Source of the DNA: CAZPKH01 sp964587165
Lineage (GTDB): Bacteria > Bacteroidota > Bacteroidia > Bacteroidales > Muribaculaceae
NCBI GenBank assembly: GCA_964587165.1
Contig: CAZPKH010000003.1
Coordinates: 1-64,000, forward strand
Direction: 5' to 3'
Length of the DNA stretch: 64,000 nucleotides
Below, piece after piece: positions 51,852-60,303 of the stretch (its first letter is position 1; every line of letters begins with the position of its first letter). The notes beneath the pieces are model-generated. The model saw nothing but the letters and a program-made list of their open reading frames with translations, searched no databases and was not told the origin of the DNA. Position numbers and translations under genes: made by a program.

Positions 51852-53157
51852 AGAAGTATACTTCATCTCGGGCATCGACACTGATGCCGGCAAAAGCTAC
51901 GCAACCGGCTGGCTTGCACGCCGATTCATGGAGCAAGGGCGAAGTGTGATAACACAAAAGTTCATCCAGACCGGATGCTCCGACGCTTCCGAGGATATCG
52001 AAGTGCATCGCCGCATCATGGGCACCGGAATGCTCCCCGAGGATCTCGACCACACTACGGCACCCATCATCTTCACTTACCCGGCATCGCCGCAGCTTGC
52101 AGCCAGAATCGACGGTCGTGAGATTGACCTGAAGAGTGTCGATAAAGCCCTGCGCAAGCTCAAAAAGAGCTATGAAGTAGTACTGATCGAGGGCGCCGGC
52201 GGCCTGATGGTTCCACTTGCCGACGATATGATGACTATCGACTTCCCTTCCAACCGCAACATCCCGGTCATTTTGGTGACCAACGGTCGTTTAGGGTCGA
52301 TAAATCATACTGTCCTTGCTCTTGAAGCGATAAAACGTCGCAACATGCAGCTTCGGGCCGTGATCTACAACGAGCATTTCGACTACGACAGCACCATCGC
52401 GGCCGATACATACGGGTTCATCGAACGCTACCTTCGCCGCAAATTCAAACAGACCGAACTTATACGGGTGCCAAGCATCGACCCTAAAAAGGTTCAGCCG
52501 ATGGAGATGCCTAAAATATCTCAGCCTGACCCGTTGCAGCTCTCGATCAGCAAACTGCAGCTTGCCGAGCTCCCGAAGGTCACATTCCCGGGTACAATAT
52601 CCGTAATCGAGCACCGCACCCAGGCTCTGGAAGCTATCGCATGGCTTTCGAAACAAAAAATAGTAGGATTCGATACCGAGACCCGACCGTCGTTCAGAAA
52701 AGGACGCATGAACAATCCGGCACTCATTCAGGTGTCGACCGCGCGCCGCTGCTTCCTTTTCCGCATCAATAAATTAGGGATGATACCCGAGCTGTTGAAA
52801 TTCTTCGAGTCTGAAAAAGTGAAGAAAGTCGGGCTTTCGCTGAAAGACGACTACCAGGCACTGCGGCGTGTAGAGCCAAAATTCACCCCCGGCGGATTTA
52901 TCGAGCTGCAGGATTATGTAAAGCAATACCATATAGTCGACGCTTCGCTGCAGAAGATTTACGGTATAATATTCGGAAAACGAATATCCAAGAGCCAGCG
53001 CCTGAGCAACTGGGAGGCCGACAAACTGTCGGAAGCCCAGCAGATCTATGCAGCTATCGACGCGTGGGCATCGCTCAGGATATATCAAACTCTCGAATCC
53101 GGAAAATTCGATCCCGAGAAATCAGAGTACAAACTTACGCCTCAAGCACCTGAATGA
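51835..53157 (+). CDS. bioD: Dethiobiotin synthetase fused to a DEDDy 3'-5' exonuclease domain
   Basis: 440 residues from ATG 51835, overlapping the previous gene by 17 bases; the longer ORF starts at TTG. Residues 1-215 are BioD: P-loop GIDTDAGKS (13-21, Lys20), Lys42 in TQKFIQTG, and LIEGAGGLMVPL (117-128), for ATP-dependent ureido-ring closure of DAPA. After a Pro-rich linker (about 215-238) comes an RNase D-like 3'-5' exonuclease domain (240-425) with all DEDDy acids: Asp280 and Glu282 (GFDTETRPS), Asp338/339 (SLKDDY), Tyr405 and Asp409 (YAAIDAW), plus ISKSQRLSNWEADKLS. Related Bacteroidetes proteins are normally separate. No stop or frameshift separates the halves. The exonuclease substrate and any link to biotin are unknown. 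Confidence 0.9.
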   Translation: MDKKNKEVYFISGIDTDAGKSYATGWLARRFMEQGRSVITQKFIQTGCSDASEDIEVHRRIMGTGMLPEDLDHTTAPIIFTYPASPQLAARIDGREIDLKSVDKALRKLKKSYEVVLIEGAGGLMVPLADDMMTIDFPSNRNIPVILVTNGRLGSINHTVLALEAIKRRNMQLRAVIYNEHFDYDSTIAADTYGFIERYLRRKFKQTELIRVPSIDPKKVQPMEMPKISQPDPLQLSISKLQLAELPKVTFPGTISVIEHRTQALEAIAWLSKQKIVGFDTETRPSFRKGRMNNPALIQVSTARRCFLFRINKLGMIPELLKFFESEKVKKVGLSLKDDYQALRRVEPKFTPGGFIELQDYVKQYHIVDASLQKIYGIIFGKRISKSQRLSNWEADKLSEAQQIYAAIDAWASLRIYQTLESGKFDPEKSEYKLTPQAPE

Positions 53158-53158
53158 T

Positions 53159-53368
53159 ATGAAACTGAAGCGCTACATCGTCATACCGGCAGCTCTGCTG
53201 ATATACCTCGCAGTGATGGCATATATCGGTCGGGGCGAGTACTACGCCGGTCATTACCTCTACTATTTCGGCATCATCGCGGCCACCCTTTTGTGCATCG
53301 TGCTGCTCTTCTTCACCCTGCGCCGCAGAGACCGCTTACGGCGCGAGCGGGAGAACGATACACACTGA
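53159..53368 (+). CDS. Small two-helix membrane protein
   Basis: 69 residues from ATG 53159, a few bases after the BioD-exonuclease stop; the longer ORF overlaps that gene. Two hydrophobic helices (about 7-24 and 35-53) flank a GRGEYYAGHYLYY loop, and the C-terminus is strongly basic (RRRDRLRRERE), so both ends are probably cytoplasmic. Family unknown to me. Position suggests co-transcription with the biotin genes, without telling function. Confidence 0.6.
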   Translation: MKLKRYIVIPAALLIYLAVMAYIGRGEYYAGHYLYYFGIIAATLLCIVLLFFTLRRRDRLRRERENDTH

Positions 53369-53421
53369 AAATTACACTGAAAATTATTGCCCCGAATCTG
53401 CACGAAATTTGGATTTTTTTG

Positions 53422-53429
53422 TATTTTTG
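53422..53429 (+). promoter_or_regulatory. -7 element for speA, with structured leader
   Basis: TATTTTTG matches TAnnTTTG; start near 53436. The leader of about 70 bases contains two small hairpins: ACCGG/CCGGT near 53447-53462, and GGTTC/GAACC around an A-run near 53458-53476. Confidence 0.55.
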
Positions 53430-53506
53430 TGCCTTATTAGAGACAGACCGGTTGTGCCGGTTCTAAAAAAGGAACCAAACTCAAACATCAAGACAATACC
53501 GAGCCG

Positions 53507-55405
53507 ATGAGAAAATGGCGTATTGAGGACAGCGCTGAGATATACAACATCGAAGGATGGGGGCGCAAATATTTCTCAATCAACGAAAAAGGCCACGTGC
53601 AGGTGACTCCTAAAGAGGGGTATGCCGCCGTCGACATAAAGGAGGTGATGGACGAGCTGCAGGTGCGCGACATCACAGCGCCACTGCTGCTGCGCTTCCC
53701 CGACATACTCGACAACCGTATCGAGAAAATATCCAACTGCTTCAAGAAAGCAGCCGCCGAATACAACTACACCGGCAAAAATTTCATCATCTATCCTATC
53801 AAGGTCAACCAAATGCGGCCTGTGGTGGAGGAGATCGTGAGCCATGGCAAGAAATTCAACATTGGCCTTGAGGCCGGCTCAAAGCCTGAACTCCATGCAG
53901 TGCTGGCCACCAATATAGCCGACGATGCCCTGATAATCTGCAACGGCTATAAGGATCAGAACTATATCCAGCTGGCGCTCCTTGCTCAGAAGATGGGCCG
54001 GCGGATATATCTTGTGGTGGAGAAACTCAACGAGCTCGGCATGATTGCCGACCTCGCCAAGAAGATCGGCATACGCCCCAATATAGGCATACGCATCAAG
54101 CTCTCAAGCTCAGGATCCGGCAAATGGGAGGAGAGCGGCGGCGACAAATCGAAGTTCGGGCTCAATTCATCCGAGCTGCTCGAAGCGATGAAGATGCTTG
54201 AGAAATACGACATCACCGACTGTCTCAAGCTGATACATTTCCATATCGGCAGCCAGATCACCAAGATACGCCGCATCAAAAACGCACTTCGCGAAGCCAC
54301 ACAATTCTACGTTCAGCTATCCAAGTTGGGCTACGACATTGAGTTTGTGGATATAGGCGGCGGCCTGGGTGTAGACTACGACGGCACCCGCAGCTCAAAC
54401 TCCGAAAGCTCGATGAACTACTCCATTCAGGAGTATGCCAACGACTCGGTGTCGGCTCTTGTCGATGCATGCGAGAAGAACGGCCTGAAGCAACCTAACA
54501 TCATCACCGAGAGCGGCCGGTCGCTTACGGCACACCACTCTGTGCTGATATTCGATGTGCTGGCCACCACGTCGCTGCCCCGATGGGACGAAAACAAAGA
54601 GGTATCTGCCGACGATCACGAACTCGCACGCGAGCTTTACGACATCTGGGACAAGCTCTCGCAGTCGCGCATCTTCGAGTCGTGGCACGATGCCCTGCAG
54701 ATACGCGAGGAAGCGCTCGACCTCTTTTCGCTCGGTATGCTCGACCTGCGCACACGTGCTCAGATCGAACAGCTCTTCTGGTCGATAGCACGCGAAGTGG
54801 GCGAGATAGCCGACCGCATGAAGCATGCGCCCGAGGAGCTTCGAAAAGTGTCTAAAATGGTGCCCGACAAATATTTCTGCAACTTCTCGCTCTTTCAGTC
54901 GCTCACCGACTCGTGGGCCATCGATCAGGTATTCCCGATCATCCCTATCCAGCGCCTCGACGAGAAGCCGTCGCGAAGCTGCACACTCCAGGATATAACA
55001 TGCGACTCTGACGGCAAGATCTCGACCTTCATCACATCGCAGGGCATCAGCTCGTCGCTTCCGGTGCATCCGGTGCGTGCCGGCGAACAATATTATATGG
55101 GCGTATTTCTTGTAGGCGCATATCAGGAGATACTCGGCGACATGCACAATCTTTTCGGCGACACCAACGCTGTGCACATCAGCGTATATAAAGACCGCTA
55201 TGAGATAGACCGAGTGATCGACGGCGAAACCGTAGCCGAGGTGCTCGACTACGTACAGTTTAACCCCAAGACACTGGTACGCAATGTCGAGAAGTGGGTC
55301 ACGGCCTCGATGAAAGAGGGTAAAATATCGCCTGAGGAGGGCCGCAATTTCTTGAGCGACTACCGCTCGGGACTGTACGGCTACACCTATCTTGAGAAAG
55401 AGTGA
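53507..55405 (+). CDS. speA: Biosynthetic arginine decarboxylase
   Basis: 632 residues, normal for the biosynthetic form. A PLP-dependent, alanine-racemase-fold enzyme that decarboxylates L-arginine to agmatine, the first step to polyamines by way of N-carbamoylputrescine. The PLP Lys is Lys99 in IYPIKVNQMRPVVEEI. HFHIGSQI and VDIGGGLGVDYDG form the phosphate-binding and barrel strands, and ITESGRSLTAHHSVLIFDV is the later conserved block. The ASPEGS-type partner genes for later polyamine steps are not in the window. Own promoter; 53 bases before the next gene. Confidence 0.96.
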   Translation: MRKWRIEDSAEIYNIEGWGRKYFSINEKGHVQVTPKEGYAAVDIKEVMDELQVRDITAPLLLRFPDILDNRIEKISNCFKKAAAEYNYTGKNFIIYPIKVNQMRPVVEEIVSHGKKFNIGLEAGSKPELHAVLATNIADDALIICNGYKDQNYIQLALLAQKMGRRIYLVVEKLNELGMIADLAKKIGIRPNIGIRIKLSSSGSGKWEESGGDKSKFGLNSSELLEAMKMLEKYDITDCLKLIHFHIGSQITKIRRIKNALREATQFYVQLSKLGYDIEFVDIGGGLGVDYDGTRSSNSESSMNYSIQEYANDSVSALVDACEKNGLKQPNIITESGRSLTAHHSVLIFDVLATTSLPRWDENKEVSADDHELARELYDIWDKLSQSRIFESWHDALQIREEALDLFSLGMLDLRTRAQIEQLFWSIAREVGEIADRMKHAPEELRKVSKMVPDKYFCNFSLFQSLTDSWAIDQVFPIIPIQRLDEKPSRSCTLQDITCDSDGKISTFITSQGISSSLPVHPVRAGEQYYMGVFLVGAYQEILGDMHNLFGDTNAVHISVYKDRYEIDRVIDGETVAEVLDYVQFNPKTLVRNVEKWVTASMKEGKISPEEGRNFLSDYRSGLYGYTYLEKE

Positions 55406-55458
55406 CACACTCGGAACATAAACACACTGATAAACAGAATCAAAAATCCGGATAACTA

Positions 55459-57150
55459 ATGAAAACAAAATTCATCGCATCGCTGGCTTCGATAGCACTT
55501 CTGGCAGCAGCCACATCGTGCTCAGGCAAAATGGGCCAGTTCAAAAGTGAATATTTCAACACCAACCCCAATCCGCTTGAAGTACGCGGCACTATCGTCC
55601 CCGCAGCGGTGACGGCTAACGTTCCTGCAAAGTTCTTCACCAAAAACGCCAAGGTGACGGTCACCCCGTATCTTGTATTCGACGGCACGGAGGTTGCTTC
55701 GGAGCCGTACTCTTTCCAGGGTGAGAAGGTGCGAGGCAACGATCCGGTGGTGAGCTACGAACGCGGAGGCATGTTCACGATACCCGTGAGCTTCGCTTAT
55801 CAGCCGGAGATGATGCGCAGCCGTCTGGAGCTGGCTTTCAACGTGACACAGGGCAACAAGCAGTATGTGCTTCCGCGCGTCGAAGTGGCTACCGGCGTAA
55901 TTGCCACAGGTGCGCTGGCCGATGTAGCCACGGTCGCCCCGGCACAGTCGGCCGACAAATTTCAGCGTGTGATCAACGAAAAATACTCTGCCGACATCCG
56001 CTTCCTCATCAATCAGGCCAATGTACGTCCCGGGGAGACTTCGACCGACGCCATGAAAGAGTTTAACCGCACCGTCCGCGAGGCATCGGCCGACACTTCG
56101 CGTGTGATCGAGGAGATCAACATATCATCGTACGCCTCTCCTGAAGGCTCGATGGATTTCAACACCCGTCTGGCCATGAACCGCGAGAAAAACACTCAGG
56201 CTTATCTCGAAGGTCAGCTCAAGCGCGATAACGTCAAGGAATTCGGCGAGCTCACATCACAGTTTACAGCCGAAGACTGGGAAGGTTTCCAGAAACTCGT
56301 AAGCCAAAGCGACATTCAGGACAAAGAGCTCATACTCAGCGTACTCTCAATGTACAAAGACCCCGAAGAGCGTGAGCGCGAGATCCGCAACCTCTCGTCG
56401 GTATTCGATCAGCTTGCCGACCAGATTCTGCCTCAGCTGCGCTACTCGCGTCTTACCGCATCGATCAACGTTATAGGCAAGAGCGATGCAGAGATAATGA
56501 ACATGTATCAGACAGCTCCCGAGAAGCTCACCGTCGACGAGCTGCTTTACTGCGCCACCCTCACCCCCGACAATGATCTGAAAAAAGAGATCTATGCCAC
56601 AGCATCACGCATCTACCCCAACGACTACCGCACATTCAACAATCTCGGTGTGACACAGTACGTAGATCGCGACTACGCAACAGCTCGCAAGAGCTTTGCC
56701 AAAGCGGCATCGCTCGCTCCCAACAGCGGTGAGGTGCAGATGAACAACGGCCTGATAGCACTCCTCGACGGCGACAACGCTACGGCCCGTCGCGACTTCG
56801 GCGCAGCCGGCGGTGTAAAAGAGCTCGGCGATGCCATGGGTACATACTACCTGCTCCAGGGCGACATCAACGCCGCCAACAACGCCATGTCGAAATCGTA
56901 CAGCAACAACGCAGCGTTAGCACAGATACTTGGCAAAGATTACAGCAAAGCTGCCGATACACTCGCAGGCATTCAAAACCCTGATGCTACAACCTACTAT
57001 CTTGCTGCTGTGCTCGGTGCACGCACCAACAACCAGGCAAAAGTGATCGACAACCTCCGCAAGGCAACCCGACTCGACCAGTCGCTTGCCGACCGTGCAC
57101 TCGCCGACCTCGAGTTCGCCAACTTCGACATAACCTCAGCCCTCAACTGA
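55459..57150 (+). CDS. Lipoprotein with OmpA-like segment and TPR repeats
   Basis: 563 residues. Lipoprotein signal (AAATSC, Cys21). A beta-rich N-terminal domain (about 25-165) precedes an OmpA-C-like segment with INISSYASPEGSMDFNTRLA (about 219-238), which has the SPEGS turn and following helix of peptidoglycan-binding OmpA domains. After a helical region the C-terminal third (about 365-563) consists of TPR-like helices (RTFNNLGVTQYVDRDYATA; FAKAASLAPNSGEVQMNNGL). Probably an abundant outer-membrane lipoprotein connecting to the cell wall; exact function unknown. The neighbour speA is unrelated in function. A weak GACCGG/CCGGTC inverted repeat follows at about 57169-57203. Confidence 0.75.
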   Translation: MKTKFIASLASIALLAAATSCSGKMGQFKSEYFNTNPNPLEVRGTIVPAAVTANVPAKFFTKNAKVTVTPYLVFDGTEVASEPYSFQGEKVRGNDPVVSYERGGMFTIPVSFAYQPEMMRSRLELAFNVTQGNKQYVLPRVEVATGVIATGALADVATVAPAQSADKFQRVINEKYSADIRFLINQANVRPGETSTDAMKEFNRTVREASADTSRVIEEINISSYASPEGSMDFNTRLAMNREKNTQAYLEGQLKRDNVKEFGELTSQFTAEDWEGFQKLVSQSDIQDKELILSVLSMYKDPEEREREIRNLSSVFDQLADQILPQLRYSRLTASINVIGKSDAEIMNMYQTAPEKLTVDELLYCATLTPDNDLKKEIYATASRIYPNDYRTFNNLGVTQYVDRDYATARKSFAKAASLAPNSGEVQMNNGLIALLDGDNATARRDFGAAGGVKELGDAMGTYYLLQGDINAANNAMSKSYSNNAALAQILGKDYSKAADTLAGIQNPDATTYYLAAVLGARTNNQAKVIDNLRKATRLDQSLADRALADLEFANFDITSALN

Positions 57151-57277
57151 TCCTGCCCCACTCTATCATATCGACCGGTCGAAGCTCCCGCAGCCTCGGC
57201 CGGTCGCTGCATATTAAGAGCCGTATTTCATGTGATTAGCATGTCGGGGGCTACATATTCAAAAGTTTTGTGGAGAA

Positions 57278-57311
57278 TTTGCGATCGGTTCAGAAATTAT
57301 TTTTAAATTTG
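57278..57311 (+). promoter_or_regulatory. Promoter of the nucleoside permease gene
   Basis: TTTG at 57278-57281 and TAAATTTG at 57304-57311, spaced 22 bases. The start near 57318 gives a leader of about 28 bases to ATG 57346. Confidence 0.6.
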
Positions 57312-57345
57312 TGGGATTGAATACAAAACCAAAATATTCGACACC

Positions 57346-58665
57346 ATGAATCAGATAAAGACGCGGCTCGCAGCCCTCAACTTCCTCGAATTTGCCGTAT
57401 GGGGCGCATACCTCACATCGCTTGGCAGCTATCTGGCAAACATCGGCATGGCCACTCAGATAGCATGGTTCTACGCAGTACAGGGGTTTGTGTCGATCTT
57501 TATGCCGGCACTTGTCGGGATAGTGGCCGACCGCTGGATTCCGGCGCAGAAGATGCTCGCCCTTTGTCAGGTGATTGCCGGAGCGTTCATGTGCGCAGCC
57601 GCTCTCTATGCCCAGACTGCCGACGTGGTGCAATTCGCGCCGCTCTTCTCTCTGTACACGGTGTCGGTAGCTTTCTTCATGCCGACTATCGGACTCTGCA
57701 ACTCTGTGAACTACAGTGTGCTCAACCGCGCAAACCTTGATCCTGTGACCCATTTCCCGCCTATCCGTACCCTCGGCACTGTCGGGTTTATCATCTCGAT
57801 GCTCTTTGTCAACTTCACAGGCTATCAGAACACATACGCTCAGCTCTACACTTCAGGCCTGCTCAGCTTTGTGCTTGCTTTCTTCGCTCTCTCGGCTATA
57901 CCGAACTGTCCTATCGCCCGTAAAACCGGCAAAGTCAAAGTATCCGAGGCATTGGGACTTAATGCCTTCAAACTGTTTGCCGACAAACGTATGGCTACCT
58001 TTTTCGTATTCTCAATGCTTCTCGGTGTTGCGCTGCAGGTGACCAACGGCTTTGCAAATCCTTTCATACAGAGCTTCGGAAATATACCCGAGTTTGCCGG
58101 TACATGGGGTGTGCATAACGCCAATGCGCTGATCTCATTGTCGCAGATCTCAGAGACGCTGTGTATTCTGCTCATACCCTTCTTCCTCAAGCGCTTCGGC
58201 ATAAAGATCGTGATGCTCATGGCTATGCTGGCATGGGTGCTCCGATTCGGATTCTTCGGTCTGGGAAACCCCGGCGAGGGCGTATGGCTCTTTATCCTGT
58301 CGATGATTGTCTACGGTATAGCATTCGACTTTTTCAATGTATCAGGCTCACTGTTTGTCGATCAGCAGACCGATTCATCAATACGTTCTTCGGCACAAGG
58401 TTTGTTCATGCTGATGACAAACGGCATAGGTGCCTCGGTCGGCACGCTGGTGGCACAGCGCGTGATCAACTACTACGTATATTCTCAGCCCGAGGGGTTG
58501 GCTCAGGCCCAAGGGTGGAGCACCTCTTGGTTTATCTTCGCCGGGTATGCCCTTGTGGTAGCAATCCTCTTTGCGATACTCTTCAGATACAAGCATACCG
58601 CCGGGGCCACCAAGATGCAGATCAAAGCAGCTGAAGCTCAGGCAGCTGGCGATCCCGAGATTTAA
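57346..58665 (+). CDS. Nucleoside:H+ symporter, NupG-like (MFS)
   Basis: 439 residues, twelve membrane helices. The N-terminal MNQIKTRLAALNFLEFAVWG and FYAVQGFVSIFMPALVGIVADRW (about 42-64) are characteristic of the NupG/XapB nucleoside permease family, and NYSVLNRANLDPVTHFPPIR adds the family loop. Expected to import nucleosides with protons across the inner membrane; the precise nucleoside range cannot be told. The C-terminus has a short hydrophilic Ala/Gln tail. 23 bases before rsmE. Confidence 0.87.
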   Translation: MNQIKTRLAALNFLEFAVWGAYLTSLGSYLANIGMATQIAWFYAVQGFVSIFMPALVGIVADRWIPAQKMLALCQVIAGAFMCAAALYAQTADVVQFAPLFSLYTVSVAFFMPTIGLCNSVNYSVLNRANLDPVTHFPPIRTLGTVGFIISMLFVNFTGYQNTYAQLYTSGLLSFVLAFFALSAIPNCPIARKTGKVKVSEALGLNAFKLFADKRMATFFVFSMLLGVALQVTNGFANPFIQSFGNIPEFAGTWGVHNANALISLSQISETLCILLIPFFLKRFGIKIVMLMAMLAWVLRFGFFGLGNPGEGVWLFILSMIVYGIAFDFFNVSGSLFVDQQTDSSIRSSAQGLFMLMTNGIGASVGTLVAQRVINYYVYSQPEGLAQAQGWSTSWFIFAGYALVVAILFAILFRYKHTAGATKMQIKAAEAQAAGDPEI

Positions 58666-58688
58666 CTCTATAACTTTCAGATACACCT

Positions 58689-59414
58689 ATGATCCAGTTT
58701 TATGCTCCCGACATAGCCTCGACGCTCACCCTGCCTCAGGATGACTCGTCGCACTGTGTGCGTGTGCTCCGGGCGAAGCCCGGCGACACGGTATGGGTGG
58801 TCGACGGGCGTGGCACCCGCTACGAGTGCCGTCTCACCACGACCGATCCAAGGGCAGCAAAAGTTGAGATCGTCGGGCAGGAGAGTATTCCGAATGTATG
58901 GGGAGCCGATATTACCGTGGCAGTCGCGCCTACTAAAAATGCCGACCGCATAGAGTGGCTCGTGGAGAAACTTGTGGAGATGGGCGTCGACAGGATTATA
59001 CCGCTGCTCTGCGACCACTCCGAGCGCAAAGTGCTCAAATCAGAGCGTCTGGAACGCATAGCAGTGTCGGCAATGAAGCAATCACTCAAAGCTACCCTGC
59101 CGATCATCGAGCCTCTCACTCCTTTTGCCGAAGCCCTGCGTATCATCGAGAGCGCAACTGATAGGCGAGCACGCTTCATAGCTCACTGCGAGCACGACAA
59201 GCCCCGCACACTGCTGGCTACTGAAGTAGCTCCTGATCTTCCTACAGCAATAATGATAGGCCCCGAAGGCGATTTCTCCCCTCGCGAGATAGAGGCCGCT
59301 CTCGCTGCCGGCTTCAAGCCTGTGAGCCTCGGAGAGTGCCGCCTGCGCACCGAGACCGCTGCAATGGCTGCGGCACAGACAGTACACACCATCCGACAAT
59401 TACACTTATCGTGA
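58689..59414 (+). CDS. rsmE: 16S rRNA (uracil-1498-N3)-methyltransferase
   Basis: 241 residues, normal length. An N-terminal PUA-like domain with DDSSHCVRVLRAKPGD (18-33), then a SPOUT methyltransferase domain with the trefoil-knot sequences IMIGPEGDFSPREIEAA (192-208) and SLGECRLRTETAAMAAAQ (216-233). It methylates U1498 of 16S rRNA using SAM. Its stop overlaps the GTG start of kdsA by 4 bases. Confidence 0.95.
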   Translation: MIQFYAPDIASTLTLPQDDSSHCVRVLRAKPGDTVWVVDGRGTRYECRLTTTDPRAAKVEIVGQESIPNVWGADITVAVAPTKNADRIEWLVEKLVEMGVDRIIPLLCDHSERKVLKSERLERIAVSAMKQSLKATLPIIEPLTPFAEALRIIESATDRRARFIAHCEHDKPRTLLATEVAPDLPTAIMIGPEGDFSPREIEAALAAGFKPVSLGECRLRTETAAMAAAQTVHTIRQLHLS

Positions 59415-60238
59415 CACCTACATATACTACCCTCAGACAATTTGCCGCACAGTCCGACATGTTTTTTCTCATGGCCGGCCCGTGTGTGGTGGAAGGCGAA
59501 AAGATGTGCCTTGAGATAGCCGAACGGATTATCGAGGTGACATCGCGCCTCAACATACCGTATATTTTCAAAGCGTCCTACCGTAAGGCCAACCGCTCGC
59601 GGCTCGACTCATTTACCGGAATAGGCGACCACGATGCTCTCGGCATACTCCGCAAAGTGCGCGAGACATTCGGTGTGCCCGTAGTCACCGATATTCATAC
59701 CCCCGCTGAAGCACCAATGGCAGCCGAGTATGTCGACATACTCCAGATACCGGCATTCCTGTGCCGCCAGACCGACCTTCTTGTGGCCGCCGCTCGCACC
59801 GGACGCACTGTCAACATAAAGAAAGGCCAGTTTCTGTCGCCTGATGCCATGCGCCACGCAGTTGGGAAAGTGCGCGATGCCGGCTGCGACGATGTGGCGC
59901 TCACCGAGCGTGGCACTACGTTCGGCTACCAGGATCTGATAGTCGACTATCGAGGCATCCCGACCATGCAAGCCAACGGCTGCCCGGTGATACTCGATTG
60001 CACTCATTCGCTTCAGCAGCCTAACCAAAGTGCAGGTGTGACCGGCGGTCGCCCCGAGTGTATCGAGGATATAGCACGCGCCGGCATAGCAGTAGGTGTC
60101 GACGGCATTTTCATCGAGACACATCCGATACCCGCAACAGCCAAAAGCGACGGTGCCAATATGCTCGCCCTCGACCATCTCCCCGCATTAATGGAGCACC
60201 TGTGCATCCTTCGCGCGGCCGTAAACGCTATAAAATAG
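59411..60238 (+). CDS. kdsA: 3-deoxy-8-phosphooctulonate (KDO-8-P) synthase
   Basis: 275 residues from GTG 59411 (GTGA overlap with the rsmE stop); a longer ORF from 59336 reads through the rsmE end in another frame and is rejected. It condenses phosphoenolpyruvate and arabinose-5-phosphate to KDO-8-phosphate for the lipid A inner core. Visible parts: MAGPCVVEGEKMC near the start, FKASYRKANRSRLDSFTG, VVTDIHTP, VNIKKGQFLSP, ERGTTFGYQDLIVDYRGI and DCTHSLQQPNQSAGVTGG. The first Cys (GPC) fits the metal-dependent class. It shows the organism makes a KDO-type lipopolysaccharide core. Confidence 0.95.
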   Translation: MTPTYTTLRQFAAQSDMFFLMAGPCVVEGEKMCLEIAERIIEVTSRLNIPYIFKASYRKANRSRLDSFTGIGDHDALGILRKVRETFGVPVVTDIHTPAEAPMAAEYVDILQIPAFLCRQTDLLVAAARTGRTVNIKKGQFLSPDAMRHAVGKVRDAGCDDVALTERGTTFGYQDLIVDYRGIPTMQANGCPVILDCTHSLQQPNQSAGVTGGRPECIEDIARAGIAVGVDGIFIETHPIPATAKSDGANMLALDHLPALMEHLCILRAAVNAIK

Positions 60239-60303
60239 ATCGACTCATCTGCTCGGCATGAAGCCGAGATTCCCATATTCCTAAAAAATAATATCCGCAA
60301 AAT

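Noticed and set aside
54395..55468. Long minus-strand ORF (357 codons) opposite speA
   Set aside because: It lies wholly over a confident SpeA; its product is rich in His, Arg and Val with no family pattern, as expected from an antisense shadow of GC-biased codons.
59336..59410. Upstream ATG start for kdsA
   Set aside because: The extra residues read through the rsmE end in another frame; the GTG at 59411 overlaps the rsmE stop in the usual coupled way.
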